This document shows positions 1-7,831 of a DNA stretch of 45,153 bases, piece by piece (position 1 is the first letter of the stretch; every line of letters starts with the position of its first letter). The stretch lies in contig JACZJL010000130.1 of the NCBI GenBank assembly GCA_014860585.1, positions 1 through 45,153 of the forward strand, read 5' to 3'. The notes beneath the pieces are model-generated. The model did not search any database. It was not told the DNA's origin and worked only from the letters and a program-made list of their open reading frames with translations. Origin of the DNA: Bacteroidales bacterium. GTDB lineage: Bacteria > Bacteroidota > Bacteroidia > Bacteroidales > 4484-276. Position numbers and translations under genes: made by a program.

Positions 1-264
1 TTAATAATGACCTCTTAGGGAATAGACAACAATGGTGTCATCAATTAATTCATAAATAATCCGGTGTTCAAGGTTAATGCGCCGGCTCCATTTACCTGAT
101 AAATTGTGCTTCAAAGGTTCAGGCTTTCCACTGCCGGAAAAGGGATGTTCGGCAATCTCCTGTAATATTTCAAAGGCTTTGCTTAGCAGTTGGGTATAGC
201 CGGCTTTTTTGAAAAAGGAAATATCCTTTAATGCCTGATCGGTGAAATCAATGGGATATTTCAT
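1..264 (-). CDS. yoeB: YoeB-type mRNA interferase toxin (RelE/ParE fold)
   Basis: This is an 87-residue toxin of the Txe/YoeB family, which cleaves mRNA in the ribosomal A site. The C-terminal two thirds carry the family signature: GSGKPEPLKHNLSGKWSRR (about 44-62), the EHR segment (about 66-68) and a terminal HY pair at 86-87. In YoeB the conserved Glu, Arg, His and C-terminal Tyr residues form the RNase site, and all appear intact. The length matches the usual 84-90 residues. The stop codon lies at the window edge, so the gene is complete. It starts one base after the stop of the upstream antitoxin gene, the usual antitoxin-first order. Family assignment is firm; activity is inferred. Confidence 0.93.
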   Translation of the reverse strand: MKYPIDFTDQALKDISFFKKAGYTQLLSKAFEILQEIAEHPFSGSGKPEPLKHNLSGKWSRRINLEHRIIYELIDDTIVVYSLRGHY

Positions 265-265
265 A

Positions 266-484
266 TTACTCGCCCTGAAACAGCGCTTTCAACTCGTCGG
301 TGGAGTTCACACGGGTAAATCTGCCATTTTTGTAATCTTCCTCACTCTCACGTATCTTTTCCACAAAATCGGGATTGTAGGGTGGCAGTGCTTCTTCTAC
401 GGTATACTGAATGTTCAGTTTATTAAGGTAGGTTTTGAGCTCTGAAAGATGTTTGCCTTCTGCCTGAATGATCAATGTTTCCAT
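266..484 (-). CDS. DUF2683-like antitoxin partner of the YoeB toxin
   Basis: This 72-residue acidic protein starts METLIIQAEGK and contains a YNPDFVEKIRESEEDY segment followed by RVNSTDELKALF. The pattern resembles the small DUF2683-type proteins found upstream of RelE/YoeB toxins in Bacteroidota. The ATG at 484 is preferred over an upstream in-frame start because the extra 30 residues look non-coding and a TAnnTTTG-like box lies just upstream. The gene ends one base before the toxin start, so the pair is co-transcribed. It probably neutralises the toxin and represses its own promoter. No clear ribbon-helix-helix motif was recognised, so DNA binding is inferred from genetic position. Confidence 0.8.
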   Translation of the reverse strand: METLIIQAEGKHLSELKTYLNKLNIQYTVEEALPPYNPDFVEKIRESEEDYKNGRFTRVNSTDELKALFQGE

Positions 485-499
485 AACAGTTGTTTTCGG

Positions 500-507
500 C
501 AAAAATA
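500..507 (-). promoter_or_regulatory. Candidate -7 box (TATTTTTG) of the toxin-antitoxin operon
   Basis: On the minus strand this octamer fits the Bacteroidota -7 consensus TAnnTTTG. It sits 15 bases before the antitoxin ATG, which predicts a very short leader. No convincing -33 TTG was found at the expected distance. Confidence 0.3.
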
Positions 508-764
508 CAAAATTCAGATTTATTGGCCTGAAAGCACTTTCCGGTTGAAAGCATTTTTTACCTTGCCATTGCAAAAGAGCATCAAACTCTGGTTTTAAAG
601 GGAGGAGCGGTTCAAATCCCAGTCATTTTTTATGAGGAGTGGCAGCCCTAAAGATTTATGAAGTGAATGACCCAGGGTGTGGCGGTTGGCTTGTCCGTAT
701 GATTTCTTTCGGGGATTTTTGAAAGTCAGTCGTTACCTTTTGGGTTCAGGATTATTTTTAGTTT

Positions 765-928
765 CTCAGTGAAACTCTGTGCCTTCTCTGTGAAGCTCTG
801 TGTAATAATCAATTGTGACACGGAAAAGACTCAGTGAACCACAGAGCCTTGGAATATTTGTTTATTTCTATTTGAGTTTTTCAGCAGACACTGTTTATCA
901 CCACATTAGACACAATAGGACACAATAG
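765..928. repeat. Interspersed CTCTGTG/CACAGAG repeat element
   Basis: The 587-base gap between the antitoxin and the PNPOx gene holds no credible gene. It contains three CTCTGTG copies (775-781, 786-792, 796-802), an inverted CACAGAG (840-846), and two CTCAGTGA copies (765-772 and 830-837). A tandem decamer GACACAATAG follows at 909-918 and 919-928. The inverted arms can fold into a hairpin. Similar CACAGAG-rich spacers occur between genes in many environmental Bacteroidota; that family link is from memory and was not checked. Confidence 0.6.
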
Positions 929-998
929 AAAATTTGAGTGATTTCTGCTTTCTATTCTTTTTCCCTTTTTCTAATAACTGGTGATTTTTAAAGGATAG

Positions 999-1021
999 GT
1001 CCCCCTCCGCCGGAAAGGGAC
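999..1021. terminator. Possible hairpin downstream of the five-gene minus-strand run
   Basis: GTCCC (999-1003) pairs with GGGAC (1017-1021), and an inner TCCG pairs with CGGA. It lies about 50 bases past the stop of the last gene of the run. A proper T tract does not follow immediately on the minus strand, so it may be a repeat or an mRNA-stabilising stem instead. Confidence 0.3.
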
Positions 1022-1071
1022 ACAGAGTAAGAAGTATTTTCGGTTGAGAGCCGGAATTGAAACCTTACCAA

Positions 1072-1533
1072 TCAATACCCGTAATTCCTTCCTTCCCATT
1101 TTTCGACAACCACGCGCCACACCAGCACTTCGTGGATGGATGGTGTGTTGTAGCTGAAGTCTTTGCCGGTGTAGTGCTGCATGATGATGTTGAGTGCTTT
1201 TACTTTTTCGTCGAAATCTTCGATGAACTCCACTTTTCCATGCGCCAGGACGCTGCGGTATTTCATGCCATAGCTGCAGGCCACCCCCTCGCTTTGCCAG
1301 CGCAGTTCGTGGTCTGTGCTGAAAGCAACGCACACCTGCGGCCTTTTGTGCAGGATGGTGATCTTTTTGCCTGTTTGCGCCGAATGCAGGTAGATATTGT
1401 CCTCGTGCAGCCCAAAGTTCATTGGCAGCACATACGGAACTTCGTTGTCGTCAACCATGGCCAGGTAGCAGGCAACGCACTTCAATGCTGTGTCGTGCAG
1501 GGTTTGCAAATGGGTAACTTCTCTCGGTTTCAT
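1072..1533 (-). CDS. Pyridoxamine 5'-phosphate oxidase-fold protein (NimA-like)
   Basis: A 153-residue soluble protein with the split-barrel flavin-binding fold. Typical features are the N-terminal CVACYLAMVDDNEVPYVLPM strand pair, the GLHEDNIYLHSAQTGKK segment, and the ILHKRPQVCVAFSTD strand that follows in FMN- or F420-binding family members. Length fits the small NimA-like group (150-160). Such proteins bind FMN or haem and reduce small molecules, but the substrate cannot be read from sequence. Its ATG overlaps the stop of the upstream membrane-protein gene by four bases (ATGA), implying translational coupling in the run that begins with panB. Antibiotic (nitroimidazole) resistance should not be assumed. 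Confidence 0.85.
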   Translation of the reverse strand: MKPREVTHLQTLHDTALKCVACYLAMVDDNEVPYVLPMNFGLHEDNIYLHSAQTGKKITILHKRPQVCVAFSTDHELRWQSEGVACSYGMKYRSVLAHGKVEFIEDFDEKVKALNIIMQHYTGKDFSYNTPSIHEVLVWRVVVEKWEGRNYGY

Positions 1534-1886
1534 TTTACTTGGCGGTTTTGGTTATTGTTTTCGATGTTGATGAGGTAATTCAGGAAAGAAACGATCAGCG
1601 TAAAAGCCAATGCCCACCAAAAGCCGGCGATGTGGAAGCCTGGCACAATTTCGCTGGCAATAAGGGCGATCAGTGCATTGATCACCAGCAGAAATAGACC
1701 AAAAGTGATAAGCGTGATGGGGATGGTGAGGAAAATCAGGATTGGCTTTAGGATCGTGTTGAGAATGGCCAGCACAAAGGCGACCAGGAGCGATGTCAGG
1801 TAGTCTTTGATTTCGACGCCACTCAGAATCCAGTCTGCAACGATGACTGAGAAAGAGGAAAGGATAATTTTAATCAGGAAACGCAT
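1530..1886 (-). CDS. Small four-helix membrane protein, phage holin family 4 type (DUF-like)
   Basis: This 118-residue protein is almost entirely hydrophobic, with about four membrane segments (roughly 3-22, 30-55, 57-78 and 84-108). The segments are separated by short loops such as SGVEIKDYLTS and ILKPILIFLTIP. The KPIL..LTIPITLITFGLFLLVINA pattern is typical of the widespread 'phage holin family protein' group of chromosomal membrane proteins. The name is historical: no phage genes are nearby and a lysis role is not implied. It follows the propeller/barrel protein gene by 13 bases and overlaps the PNPOx gene by four. Confidence 0.8.
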   Translation of the reverse strand: MRFLIKIILSSFSVIVADWILSGVEIKDYLTSLLVAFVLAILNTILKPILIFLTIPITLITFGLFLLVINALIALIASEIVPGFHIAGFWWALAFTLIVSFLNYLINIENNNQNRQVK

Positions 1887-1899
1887 GTTGTGTTAAGCT

Positions 1900-4743
1900 T
1901 TAAAATGAATCAAAATTAATGGAAAAAAGGAACTCCGATCTTAACGTATTTTCGGTGGTCAGCCACATCATCCGGTAGCCCAGCGTGATGGGGGCGATGA
2001 AGCGGAAAAGATGGGTATCGGCAAAAACCTCCAGTCCGGCGGTGCTGTATTGGGTTTCGGTGGAACGGGCACTGCCGGTGGCGAAATCGTAAAACAGGTT
2101 TAGTCTCGTCCGTTTGAGATAAACCAGCGACGACAGGCTGAAGTCGTGGTATCCGACGGGCAGGGCATAATTGGCCGACCAGCTTGTCAATTCATCGGCA
2201 TATTGCCCCGAATAGCCGCGCGGAAACCGGACGATATTGCCGTAATAGAAATTGTTATCAACTCTTTTCTGGTAACCGCCATAAACATTCAGGCTGTGAT
2301 GCCTGAAAAGCCCGGGGATATATAACCTGGCTTCTGCAGCAACCATTGCACCGAGTGTGTCGCCTTCGAAGGGCGCTGTCCGGTAGTTCAAAGCGACCAT
2401 TTGCCCCCACTTCGGAAGAATATCGTGTGACGACATTTTCAGGTAATTGCTGCCATTCAGCCGGTAGTTGATGGTTTTGTAGTTGCTTCTTCTGAACCGC
2501 AGTCCCGACTCAGGATCCATATCCAGCTGGGTGTAGTTGAATTCGACAGCAGGTCGTAAAAATCGGGAGTATTTACCCGAGGTAAAGTTCAAAGGAAGGT
2601 AAATACCGGCTTTGAAATTGGTCTCCATCCAGGAGTAATCAATCTGATTATTGGCCGTATCCACAAAAAAGCTTTTTCGTTTGCCGAAATCTGCCGTGAA
2701 ATCGAGTACCGGAAACCAGCCGGCATAGCTATAGTTCAGGTAATATTTCCCGGTTTGTTCGTTCACATCATATTCCCACCCGAGCGTAGTAAAAGATGAA
2801 CTCAGCAGGTTTTGCGAAAAGAGGGAAATACCGGGTTTCACATTGTAATTCTGTGCATCGAGCGAAATGGGCGCCCAACTGTGAATATTGAACAGGTTCA
2901 GCATTTTCGGATATTTCCTGATTTCGTGCTGCTCCTGCGAAATCTTTTCCGGTTCGAGGATTTGCCCCTCCTGATCGGCCAGTGCCTGGTAAAGTTTCAC
3001 AAAGTTGTCGTTCACGTTTGCCAGGGGAATCTGGTTACCAGTATTAAAAGGAATTTTGGCGATGGAAAAACCTTCCGGGGTATAATTGGCAAAAAGAATG
3101 GAGTCGCCGTCTTGGGTAAAAACCGGATCGGTCAGTCCATATTCAACGGACGCAATCATCGCAATGGTTTTGGTATCCAAATCAAGTTGGTAGAGATTGT
3201 CAATGCCCGACCAGGCGCCGGCGAAAACCACGCTGTTGCCCTTTATCACCGGTTTTGAAATATCGGTAAATGTAAAATCTGATACAATTTCAATCTCTCC
3301 ACTTTCCGGATCGGCCAGGGCGATGGCTTTGCCTTCGTTGCCAACGACAATGGTGACGATTTTTTTTCCGTCGTCCGACCATTTCGGCCAGGTGAAGAAG
3401 TAATTTTCAGGAGTGGTCATTCTTTTCAATACTTCTCCTGTTGTCACACTCAGCACCACAAGGCTGTATTGCTGATCTTCCGAAACATCCACTGCCGCCA
3501 ATTTCGTGGCATCCGGCGAAAGGTTCGGGGCAAAGTAGCGGGTTTTGTGGGTGAGTTGGGTAGCTTTCCCGGTTTGAAGATCAAGCACCCTGATGACCGA
3601 GTAATTCCGGTGTTGCCACCTGATGTCGAAATCACGTTCAGCCCAGGCAAGCAGATTTCCGGCGTGCGAGAGTGTTCCGGGGTAATAGTATCCGGGTGTA
3701 AAAAGGATTTTCTCATTTCCCTGCTGATCAACCTCAACAAACCGGGCAATGTCGTCCAACTCTTTTTTCTCTGCCAGTAACGTTCCCTGTGAAGTTAAAT
3801 TCGGACTGCTGTAACTGGTAAAAATCCTTTTCTCAGGAAGGGCGATTTCAGATACCCGGAATTTGGGAGTTTTTTCCTGTTGAGCTTGCCATTGCTCTTT
3901 AACTTTGGTCAATGTTGAATTGTAAAGTTTGGTTTTGGCGAGGCCGGTCACATCTTTGATCCCTTCAGAAAAAGGGACGATCATGTAAGGATTTCGTCCA
4001 ACTTTATCGAAAGTGTGGTTCCAGATTTCAATGCCGTATTTTTCGCGCGATTTGGCCACGATGTGATAGCCGAGGATATAATGATTGGGCACAAAATCTT
4101 TGTAAGACCCAAAAACTGCCTTGTCGTAGGAGAACAATCCTTTGTAGAGAAACTGCGCCCTGAGCGGCATGGTAAAAGAAGGTTGCCTTCCCCGCCCGGA
4201 CTTGCTCAGCGCGGTTTCGGTGGCTACGGCGTCGCCTTCGAGAAACCAAAACGGAATGTACAATCCAAGAACCGCTCCGGTCACCTGCTCGCCAAAGAGG
4301 TAGGTTAACAGTTTTGTCAGTCCCTGGTTGAGTTTGCTGATCTGGATCACGTGGCGGTACTCATGGAGTGCCAGTTGCTGGAACCATTCCTGAGCGTACG
4401 TGTCCTGCGGCGGAATGGTGTAAAATTCCATTCGTCTTGGCGCCCAAACTACCATACCGTTGGAGGTGGAGGTGAAATTGTGGATGAGTACGGATATCTT
4501 TTTCGGAGTTGATTTTAGGGTTACGGTATCCAGTTGTCGGGCATATTCAAGGGTATTAGCTATGTAGTTCGCAGTAATGTCGTATCCTTCGGGAAAAACC
4601 ACTTTAAACCCCGGTGTGTTGATTTGCTTCCATTTTACTGAAGCGGGGTTTTGCCCGGTGCTGTAGTATTGGGCGTTTGCCGTTGAAACAAATCCACACA
4701 TAACCAACATGATAACGCCAATAATCAGGATATTTTGCTTCAT
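1900..4743 (-). CDS. Exported gluzincin-like peptidase / PD40 propeller / outer-membrane barrel protein
   Basis: A 947-residue protein with a signal peptide (cleavage near 24, after ANA). Residues about 30-260 resemble peptidase MA domains: HEYRH at 127-131 fits HExxH, and a Glu in WFLEGD (E169) lies 38 residues after the last motif His, where gluzincins place their third zinc ligand. Residues about 300-600 contain repeated WD40-like/TolB-type propeller blades, for example LSPDATKLAAVD, WSDDGKKIVTIV and FTQDGDSILFAN. Residues about 640-947 alternate aromatic and polar residues in beta-hairpins and end in Phe, as outer-membrane barrels do. Its ATG overlaps the stop of the rluA-like gene (ATGA). 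It is likely an outer-membrane-anchored periplasmic or surface peptidase; the substrate is unknown. Confidence 0.8.
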   Translation of the reverse strand: MKQNILIIGVIMLVMCGFVSTANAQYYSTGQNPASVKWKQINTPGFKVVFPEGYDITANYIANTLEYARQLDTVTLKSTPKKISVLIHNFTSTSNGMVVWAPRRMEFYTIPPQDTYAQEWFQQLALHEYRHVIQISKLNQGLTKLLTYLFGEQVTGAVLGLYIPFWFLEGDAVATETALSKSGRGRQPSFTMPLRAQFLYKGLFSYDKAVFGSYKDFVPNHYILGYHIVAKSREKYGIEIWNHTFDKVGRNPYMIVPFSEGIKDVTGLAKTKLYNSTLTKVKEQWQAQQEKTPKFRVSEIALPEKRIFTSYSSPNLTSQGTLLAEKKELDDIARFVEVDQQGNEKILFTPGYYYPGTLSHAGNLLAWAERDFDIRWQHRNYSVIRVLDLQTGKATQLTHKTRYFAPNLSPDATKLAAVDVSEDQQYSLVVLSVTTGEVLKRMTTPENYFFTWPKWSDDGKKIVTIVVGNEGKAIALADPESGEIEIVSDFTFTDISKPVIKGNSVVFAGAWSGIDNLYQLDLDTKTIAMIASVEYGLTDPVFTQDGDSILFANYTPEGFSIAKIPFNTGNQIPLANVNDNFVKLYQALADQEGQILEPEKISQEQHEIRKYPKMLNLFNIHSWAPISLDAQNYNVKPGISLFSQNLLSSSFTTLGWEYDVNEQTGKYYLNYSYAGWFPVLDFTADFGKRKSFFVDTANNQIDYSWMETNFKAGIYLPLNFTSGKYSRFLRPAVEFNYTQLDMDPESGLRFRRSNYKTINYRLNGSNYLKMSSHDILPKWGQMVALNYRTAPFEGDTLGAMVAAEARLYIPGLFRHHSLNVYGGYQKRVDNNFYYGNIVRFPRGYSGQYADELTSWSANYALPVGYHDFSLSSLVYLKRTRLNLFYDFATGSARSTETQYSTAGLEVFADTHLFRFIAPITLGYRMMWLTTENTLRSEFLFSINFDSF

Positions 4744-5438
4744 GGCTGAATGGGATTGGTCATTGCTTTTTCAAAAAATTTCCAAAGCGGATCGCTTAAG
4801 GTTGAGGCCACTATGGTTACCGATTCCTGTTTCACCGGATGTATAAACTCCAGTTTTCGTGAATGAAGGCAAATAGAGCCGTCGGGGTTGGAGCGGGGTG
4901 AGCCGTATTTCAGATCGCCTTTGATTTTACAGCCGATGTTCGCCAGTTGCGTCCTGATCTGGTGATGGCGTCCGGTTTCCAGTTCGATTTCGAGCAGATG
5001 GTAGCGGTCGCTGCTCATCAGCAACCTGTAACTCAACCTGGCCAGCAGCCCTCCTTTGGTGTCGCTTTTAACGACAAACGACTTGTTCTTTTCCTTGTCT
5101 TTACGCAAATAATTCTCCAGCCGGCCTTCCTGAGTTGGCGGAGGCTGATCCACTATTGCCCAATAAGTTTTTTTAATTTGATGCAGACGTAACAGCTCGT
5201 TGAGCCTTGTCAGCGCTTTACTGGTGCGGGCAAACATCACAGCGCCGCTCACGGGACGGTCGAGCCGGTGTACAACCCCTAAAAATACGCTTCCGGGTTT
5301 TCCGTACTTTTCCTTGATGTACTCTTTTACGTCGTCCCGCAGGGTTTTGCCCTCAAAAACATCGGCCTGGATGAGGTCGCCGGGAAGTTTATTTACAATA
5401 ATGATATGGTTGTCCTCATACAAGATCTCATTTACCAT
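4740..5438 (-). CDS. RluA-family RNA pseudouridine synthase
   Basis: A 232-residue enzyme that isomerises uridine to pseudouridine in rRNA or tRNA. The hallmark motif HRLDRPVSG is present with the catalytic Asp at about residue 60. Later family motifs follow: the K..Y.A strand (KKTYWAIV), LLEIELETGRHHQIR (about 170-185) and the C-terminal CLHSRKLEFIHP. There is no N-terminal S4 domain, as in the short RluA/RluC-like group common in Bacteroidota. The ATG at 5438 is preferred over a TTG one codon upstream. It lies 39 bases after panB and overlaps the next gene by four, so it is probably part of the same transcript. The target nucleotide is not predictable here. Confidence 0.92.
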   Translation of the reverse strand: MVNEILYEDNHIIIVNKLPGDLIQADVFEGKTLRDDVKEYIKEKYGKPGSVFLGVVHRLDRPVSGAVMFARTSKALTRLNELLRLHQIKKTYWAIVDQPPPTQEGRLENYLRKDKEKNKSFVVKSDTKGGLLARLSYRLLMSSDRYHLLEIELETGRHHQIRTQLANIGCKIKGDLKYGSPRSNPDGSICLHSRKLEFIHPVKQESVTIVASTLSDPLWKFFEKAMTNPIQP

Positions 5439-5477
5439 CAAACTGTCCTCTTTTTTTGATTAAGCGGTGATTAATGA

Positions 5478-6299
5478 TTAGTACTGTTCGCGGTCGTTGG
5501 GGAAATTCACTGTTTTCACGTCGTTGATGTACGCCTTCACCGAGCCCTGAATTTCTTCGCTCAGGTTGTGATATCGACGCAGGAAGCGCGGAGAAAATTT
5601 CTGTGTGATCCCGAGCATATCATGAAGCACGAGCACCTGGCCATCCACCTCGTGACCTGCGCCGATACCAATGGTGGGTATCCTGATTTCGGCGGTTACC
5701 CGTCCGCCGAGGTTGGCCGGGATCTTTTCGAGCACAAGGGCAAAACAGCCTGCCTCCTCGAGTAAATGCGCATCTTCGATCAATTTTTGGGCTTCTGTTT
5801 CTTCTGTTGCTCTTACGACATACGTTCCGAATTTATGGATGGATTGCGGGGTCAACCCCAGATGACCCATCACCGGAATTCCAGCTGTCAGTATCCTGTC
5901 AACCGACTCAATGATCTCGCGGCCTCCCTCCATTTTTACCGCATTGGCCCCGGAAGATTTCATGATGTTGATCGCTGTACTCAGCGCTTCTTTTGAATTG
6001 CCCTGGTAAGTACCAAAGGGCAAATCCACCACCACGAGCGCCCGCTTCACAGCCCGCATCACCGAGGAGGCGTGGTAGATCATCTGATCAAGTGTGATGG
6101 GCAATGTGGTTGAATAACCGGCCATTACATTCGACGCTGAGTCGCCCACCAGGATCACATCAATACCGGCCTGGTCGAGTAATGCCGCCATCGAAAAGTC
6201 GTATGCTGTGAGCATGGCAATCTTTTCTCCCTTGAGCTTCATCTCCTGGAGCACATGCGTGGTTATCTTTTTGTAAACGTTTGCTTGTTTCTTGTCCAT
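5478..6299 (-). CDS. panB: 3-methyl-2-oxobutanoate hydroxymethyltransferase (ketopantoate hydroxymethyltransferase)
   Basis: A 273-residue cytoplasmic enzyme of pantothenate and coenzyme A synthesis. It transfers a hydroxymethyl group from 5,10-methylene-tetrahydrofolate to 2-oxoisovalerate, giving ketopantoate. The TIM-barrel landmarks are all visible: LVGDS with Mg-binding D53, VVDLPFG with D92, VKMEGG with E124, and the catalytic Glu in LVLEKIP (E191). The GHLGLTPQS and IPTIGIGAG segments are also present. Length fits the family (260-290). It is first in a minus-strand run with rluA and the propeller/barrel gene. No panC or panD is nearby. Confidence 0.97.
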   Translation of the reverse strand: MDKKQANVYKKITTHVLQEMKLKGEKIAMLTAYDFSMAALLDQAGIDVILVGDSASNVMAGYSTTLPITLDQMIYHASSVMRAVKRALVVVDLPFGTYQGNSKEALSTAINIMKSSGANAVKMEGGREIIESVDRILTAGIPVMGHLGLTPQSIHKFGTYVVRATEETEAQKLIEDAHLLEEAGCFALVLEKIPANLGGRVTAEIRIPTIGIGAGHEVDGQVLVLHDMLGITQKFSPRFLRRYHNLSEEIQGSVKAYINDVKTVNFPNDREQY

Positions 6300-6388
6300 T
6301 TTACCCCGATTTTCGTTTTGCCCTTCCGGTTTTCATTTTCCATTTTTAAAATAAAAGAAAAATTGCGCCGTTAGGTCGTGTGTTATTT

Positions 6389-6404
6389 CAAAGCTACAAA
6401 ATTA
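6389..6404 (-). promoter_or_regulatory. Two adjacent candidate -7 boxes upstream of panB
   Basis: On the minus strand the octamers TAATTTTG (6397-6404) and TAGCTTTG (6389-6396) lie back to back and both match TAnnTTTG. They are about 90 bases before the panB ATG, in the gap shared with the divergent lipoprotein gene. No -33 element is obvious at the canonical spacing. Confidence 0.35.
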
Positions 6405-6478
6405 GCTGTTTTTTTAAAGTCAGTTGTCCATCAAAAATCTTGAACTCAATTTTTAACCATCTACTTCGTATTGCTCCT

Positions 6479-7465
6479 ATGACTAAAAAAATTACGCTGC
6501 TCCTGCTCCTGCCAGTCATCCTGTTCACCTTCTATTCGTGTGAAACAGAAGTTGACATTGACACCGACTGGAAAGAGATTACTATCGTTTACGGCCTGCT
6601 CAATCAACTTGACACAGCCCATTATTTCAGAATAAATAAGGCTTTTCTTGGCGGCAACGCATTACAAATGGCTAAAATTGAAGATTCATCCAGCTACAGA
6701 AACGCCCTGGAAGTAAAACTTGAAGGTTGGGATCTGAATTCAGTAGTTCAGACTATCTTTTTCGATACTTCCACATTCAACAATAAAGACACCGGCATAT
6801 TCTACAATCCTTACATGGTGATCTATAAGGGAGTCGGGCAGTTGAACCCGGAATTGCAGTATCGGTTGTTTGTCAAAAATACGATTTCGGGACATGAAGT
6901 AACCAGCAAAACGAATCTGGTCAGGAATTTTATCATCAAAAAACCGGTAGCCGGAGGCCGCCTGACTCTTTTCCGGGGTTTTAACACTGCGTTTGGCTGG
7001 ACAAACGGAGTCAATGCCCGGCGCTATGAGCCCCAGGTTCGGTTTCATTTTTGGGAAGTCCCTGCAGGTACTCAGGATACAATCCCGAGATATATTGATT
7101 GGGCACTTACTACGGTCAATTCCAACAACCTTCAGGGTGAAGGGGAGATAGAAATCAGTTTCAGCAATGATGGTTTTTATGATTTTGTCAAAAGTAAATT
7201 GACTGACAATTTTGATGGAAGGCGTCTTTGCGGAGAGGTCGATTTCATTATTTCAGCCGGCGGCGATGAATATGATACCTACATGAAAGTTAACGGTCCT
7301 TCCTATAGCCTGGTTCAGGACAGACCCGAATATACCAATGTTGAGAACGGACTCGGGCTTTTTTCAAGCCGATATAGCATATTTAGGGTTAAAAGGCTCG
7401 ATCCCAGAGCCGAGGATGAAATCATCTTATTGGATGTTAAGTTTGTCAAAAATCCGCAGCTGTAG
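6479..7465 (+). CDS. Lipoprotein, DUF4249-like
   Basis: This 328-residue protein starts MTKKITLLLLLPVILFTFYSC, a lipoprotein signal with the acylated Cys at about residue 21. The ATG at 6479 is chosen because the 33 upstream in-frame residues do not look like a signal peptide. The mature part begins CETEVDIDTDWKEITIVYGL and is rich in beta-strands. The near-start 'vvYGLL' strand and the C-terminal GLGLFSSRYS segment resemble DUF4249 proteins, which in Bacteroidota often accompany TonB-dependent receptors. No receptor gene is adjacent. Function is unknown and the family link is moderate. Confidence 0.65.
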   Translation: MTKKITLLLLLPVILFTFYSCETEVDIDTDWKEITIVYGLLNQLDTAHYFRINKAFLGGNALQMAKIEDSSSYRNALEVKLEGWDLNSVVQTIFFDTSTFNNKDTGIFYNPYMVIYKGVGQLNPELQYRLFVKNTISGHEVTSKTNLVRNFIIKKPVAGGRLTLFRGFNTAFGWTNGVNARRYEPQVRFHFWEVPAGTQDTIPRYIDWALTTVNSNNLQGEGEIEISFSNDGFYDFVKSKLTDNFDGRRLCGEVDFIISAGGDEYDTYMKVNGPSYSLVQDRPEYTNVENGLGLFSSRYSIFRVKRLDPRAEDEIILLDVKFVKNPQL

Positions 7466-7564
7466 TTAAACAGCGGTTTGTCAACAGCTCTTAACGGGAG
7501 AAAAAGTCAGTTTACCAAGCAAAGCAGCAAAAAAGAATCGCATTGACCCCATCCTTGCATTACC

Positions 7565-7658
7565 CCCCGCCACTTCCTGCGTCAGTGTCGGGCAAGCATC
7601 GCCCCAAAACTCCCCGCCTTCTCCTTCGTCGTAGTCGGGCAAGCATCACCCCAACACT
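7565..7658. repeat. Two imperfect 47-bp tandem repeats
   Basis: Units 7565-7611 and 7612-7658 both begin CCCCGCC and share a core GTCGGGCAAGCATC, followed by CCCCAA. About four fifths of positions match. The segment is GC-rich compared with its AT-rich surroundings in the 366-base gene-free gap between the lipoprotein and the Fe-S protein. No coding potential was seen. Confidence 0.7.
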
Positions 7659-7685
7659 CCAACCCAATTTGCATCCGATTTAAAT

Positions 7686-7693
7686 TACTTTTG
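7686..7693 (+). promoter_or_regulatory. Candidate -7 box (TACTTTTG) for the Fe-S protein gene
   Basis: The octamer fits TAnnTTTG and lies about 140 bases before the ATG at 7832. An upstream TTTG at 7668-7671 is only 14 bases away, shorter than the usual spacing, so the match is weak. Confidence 0.25.
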
Positions 7694-7831
7694 CAAAATA
7701 TTGATTTACATTAATTTGTAAAATCACTACTATTTTTTTAACAGTGGGTATTGCCTAAAATCCTAATATTGTAATGTGTTTTCAATGAGATTTGCCGGAA
7801 ATTTTCCGGTTTTAACATCAATTTACGCATT

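Noticed and set aside
1057-1578. A 173-codon plus-strand open frame
   Set aside because: It overlaps the PNPOx-fold gene on the other strand, which fits a family and an operon with ATGA overlaps.
1530-1886. A phage lysis holin
   Set aside because: Only the family name suggests phage; there is no endolysin, phage gene or integrase nearby and the gene sits in a housekeeping operon.
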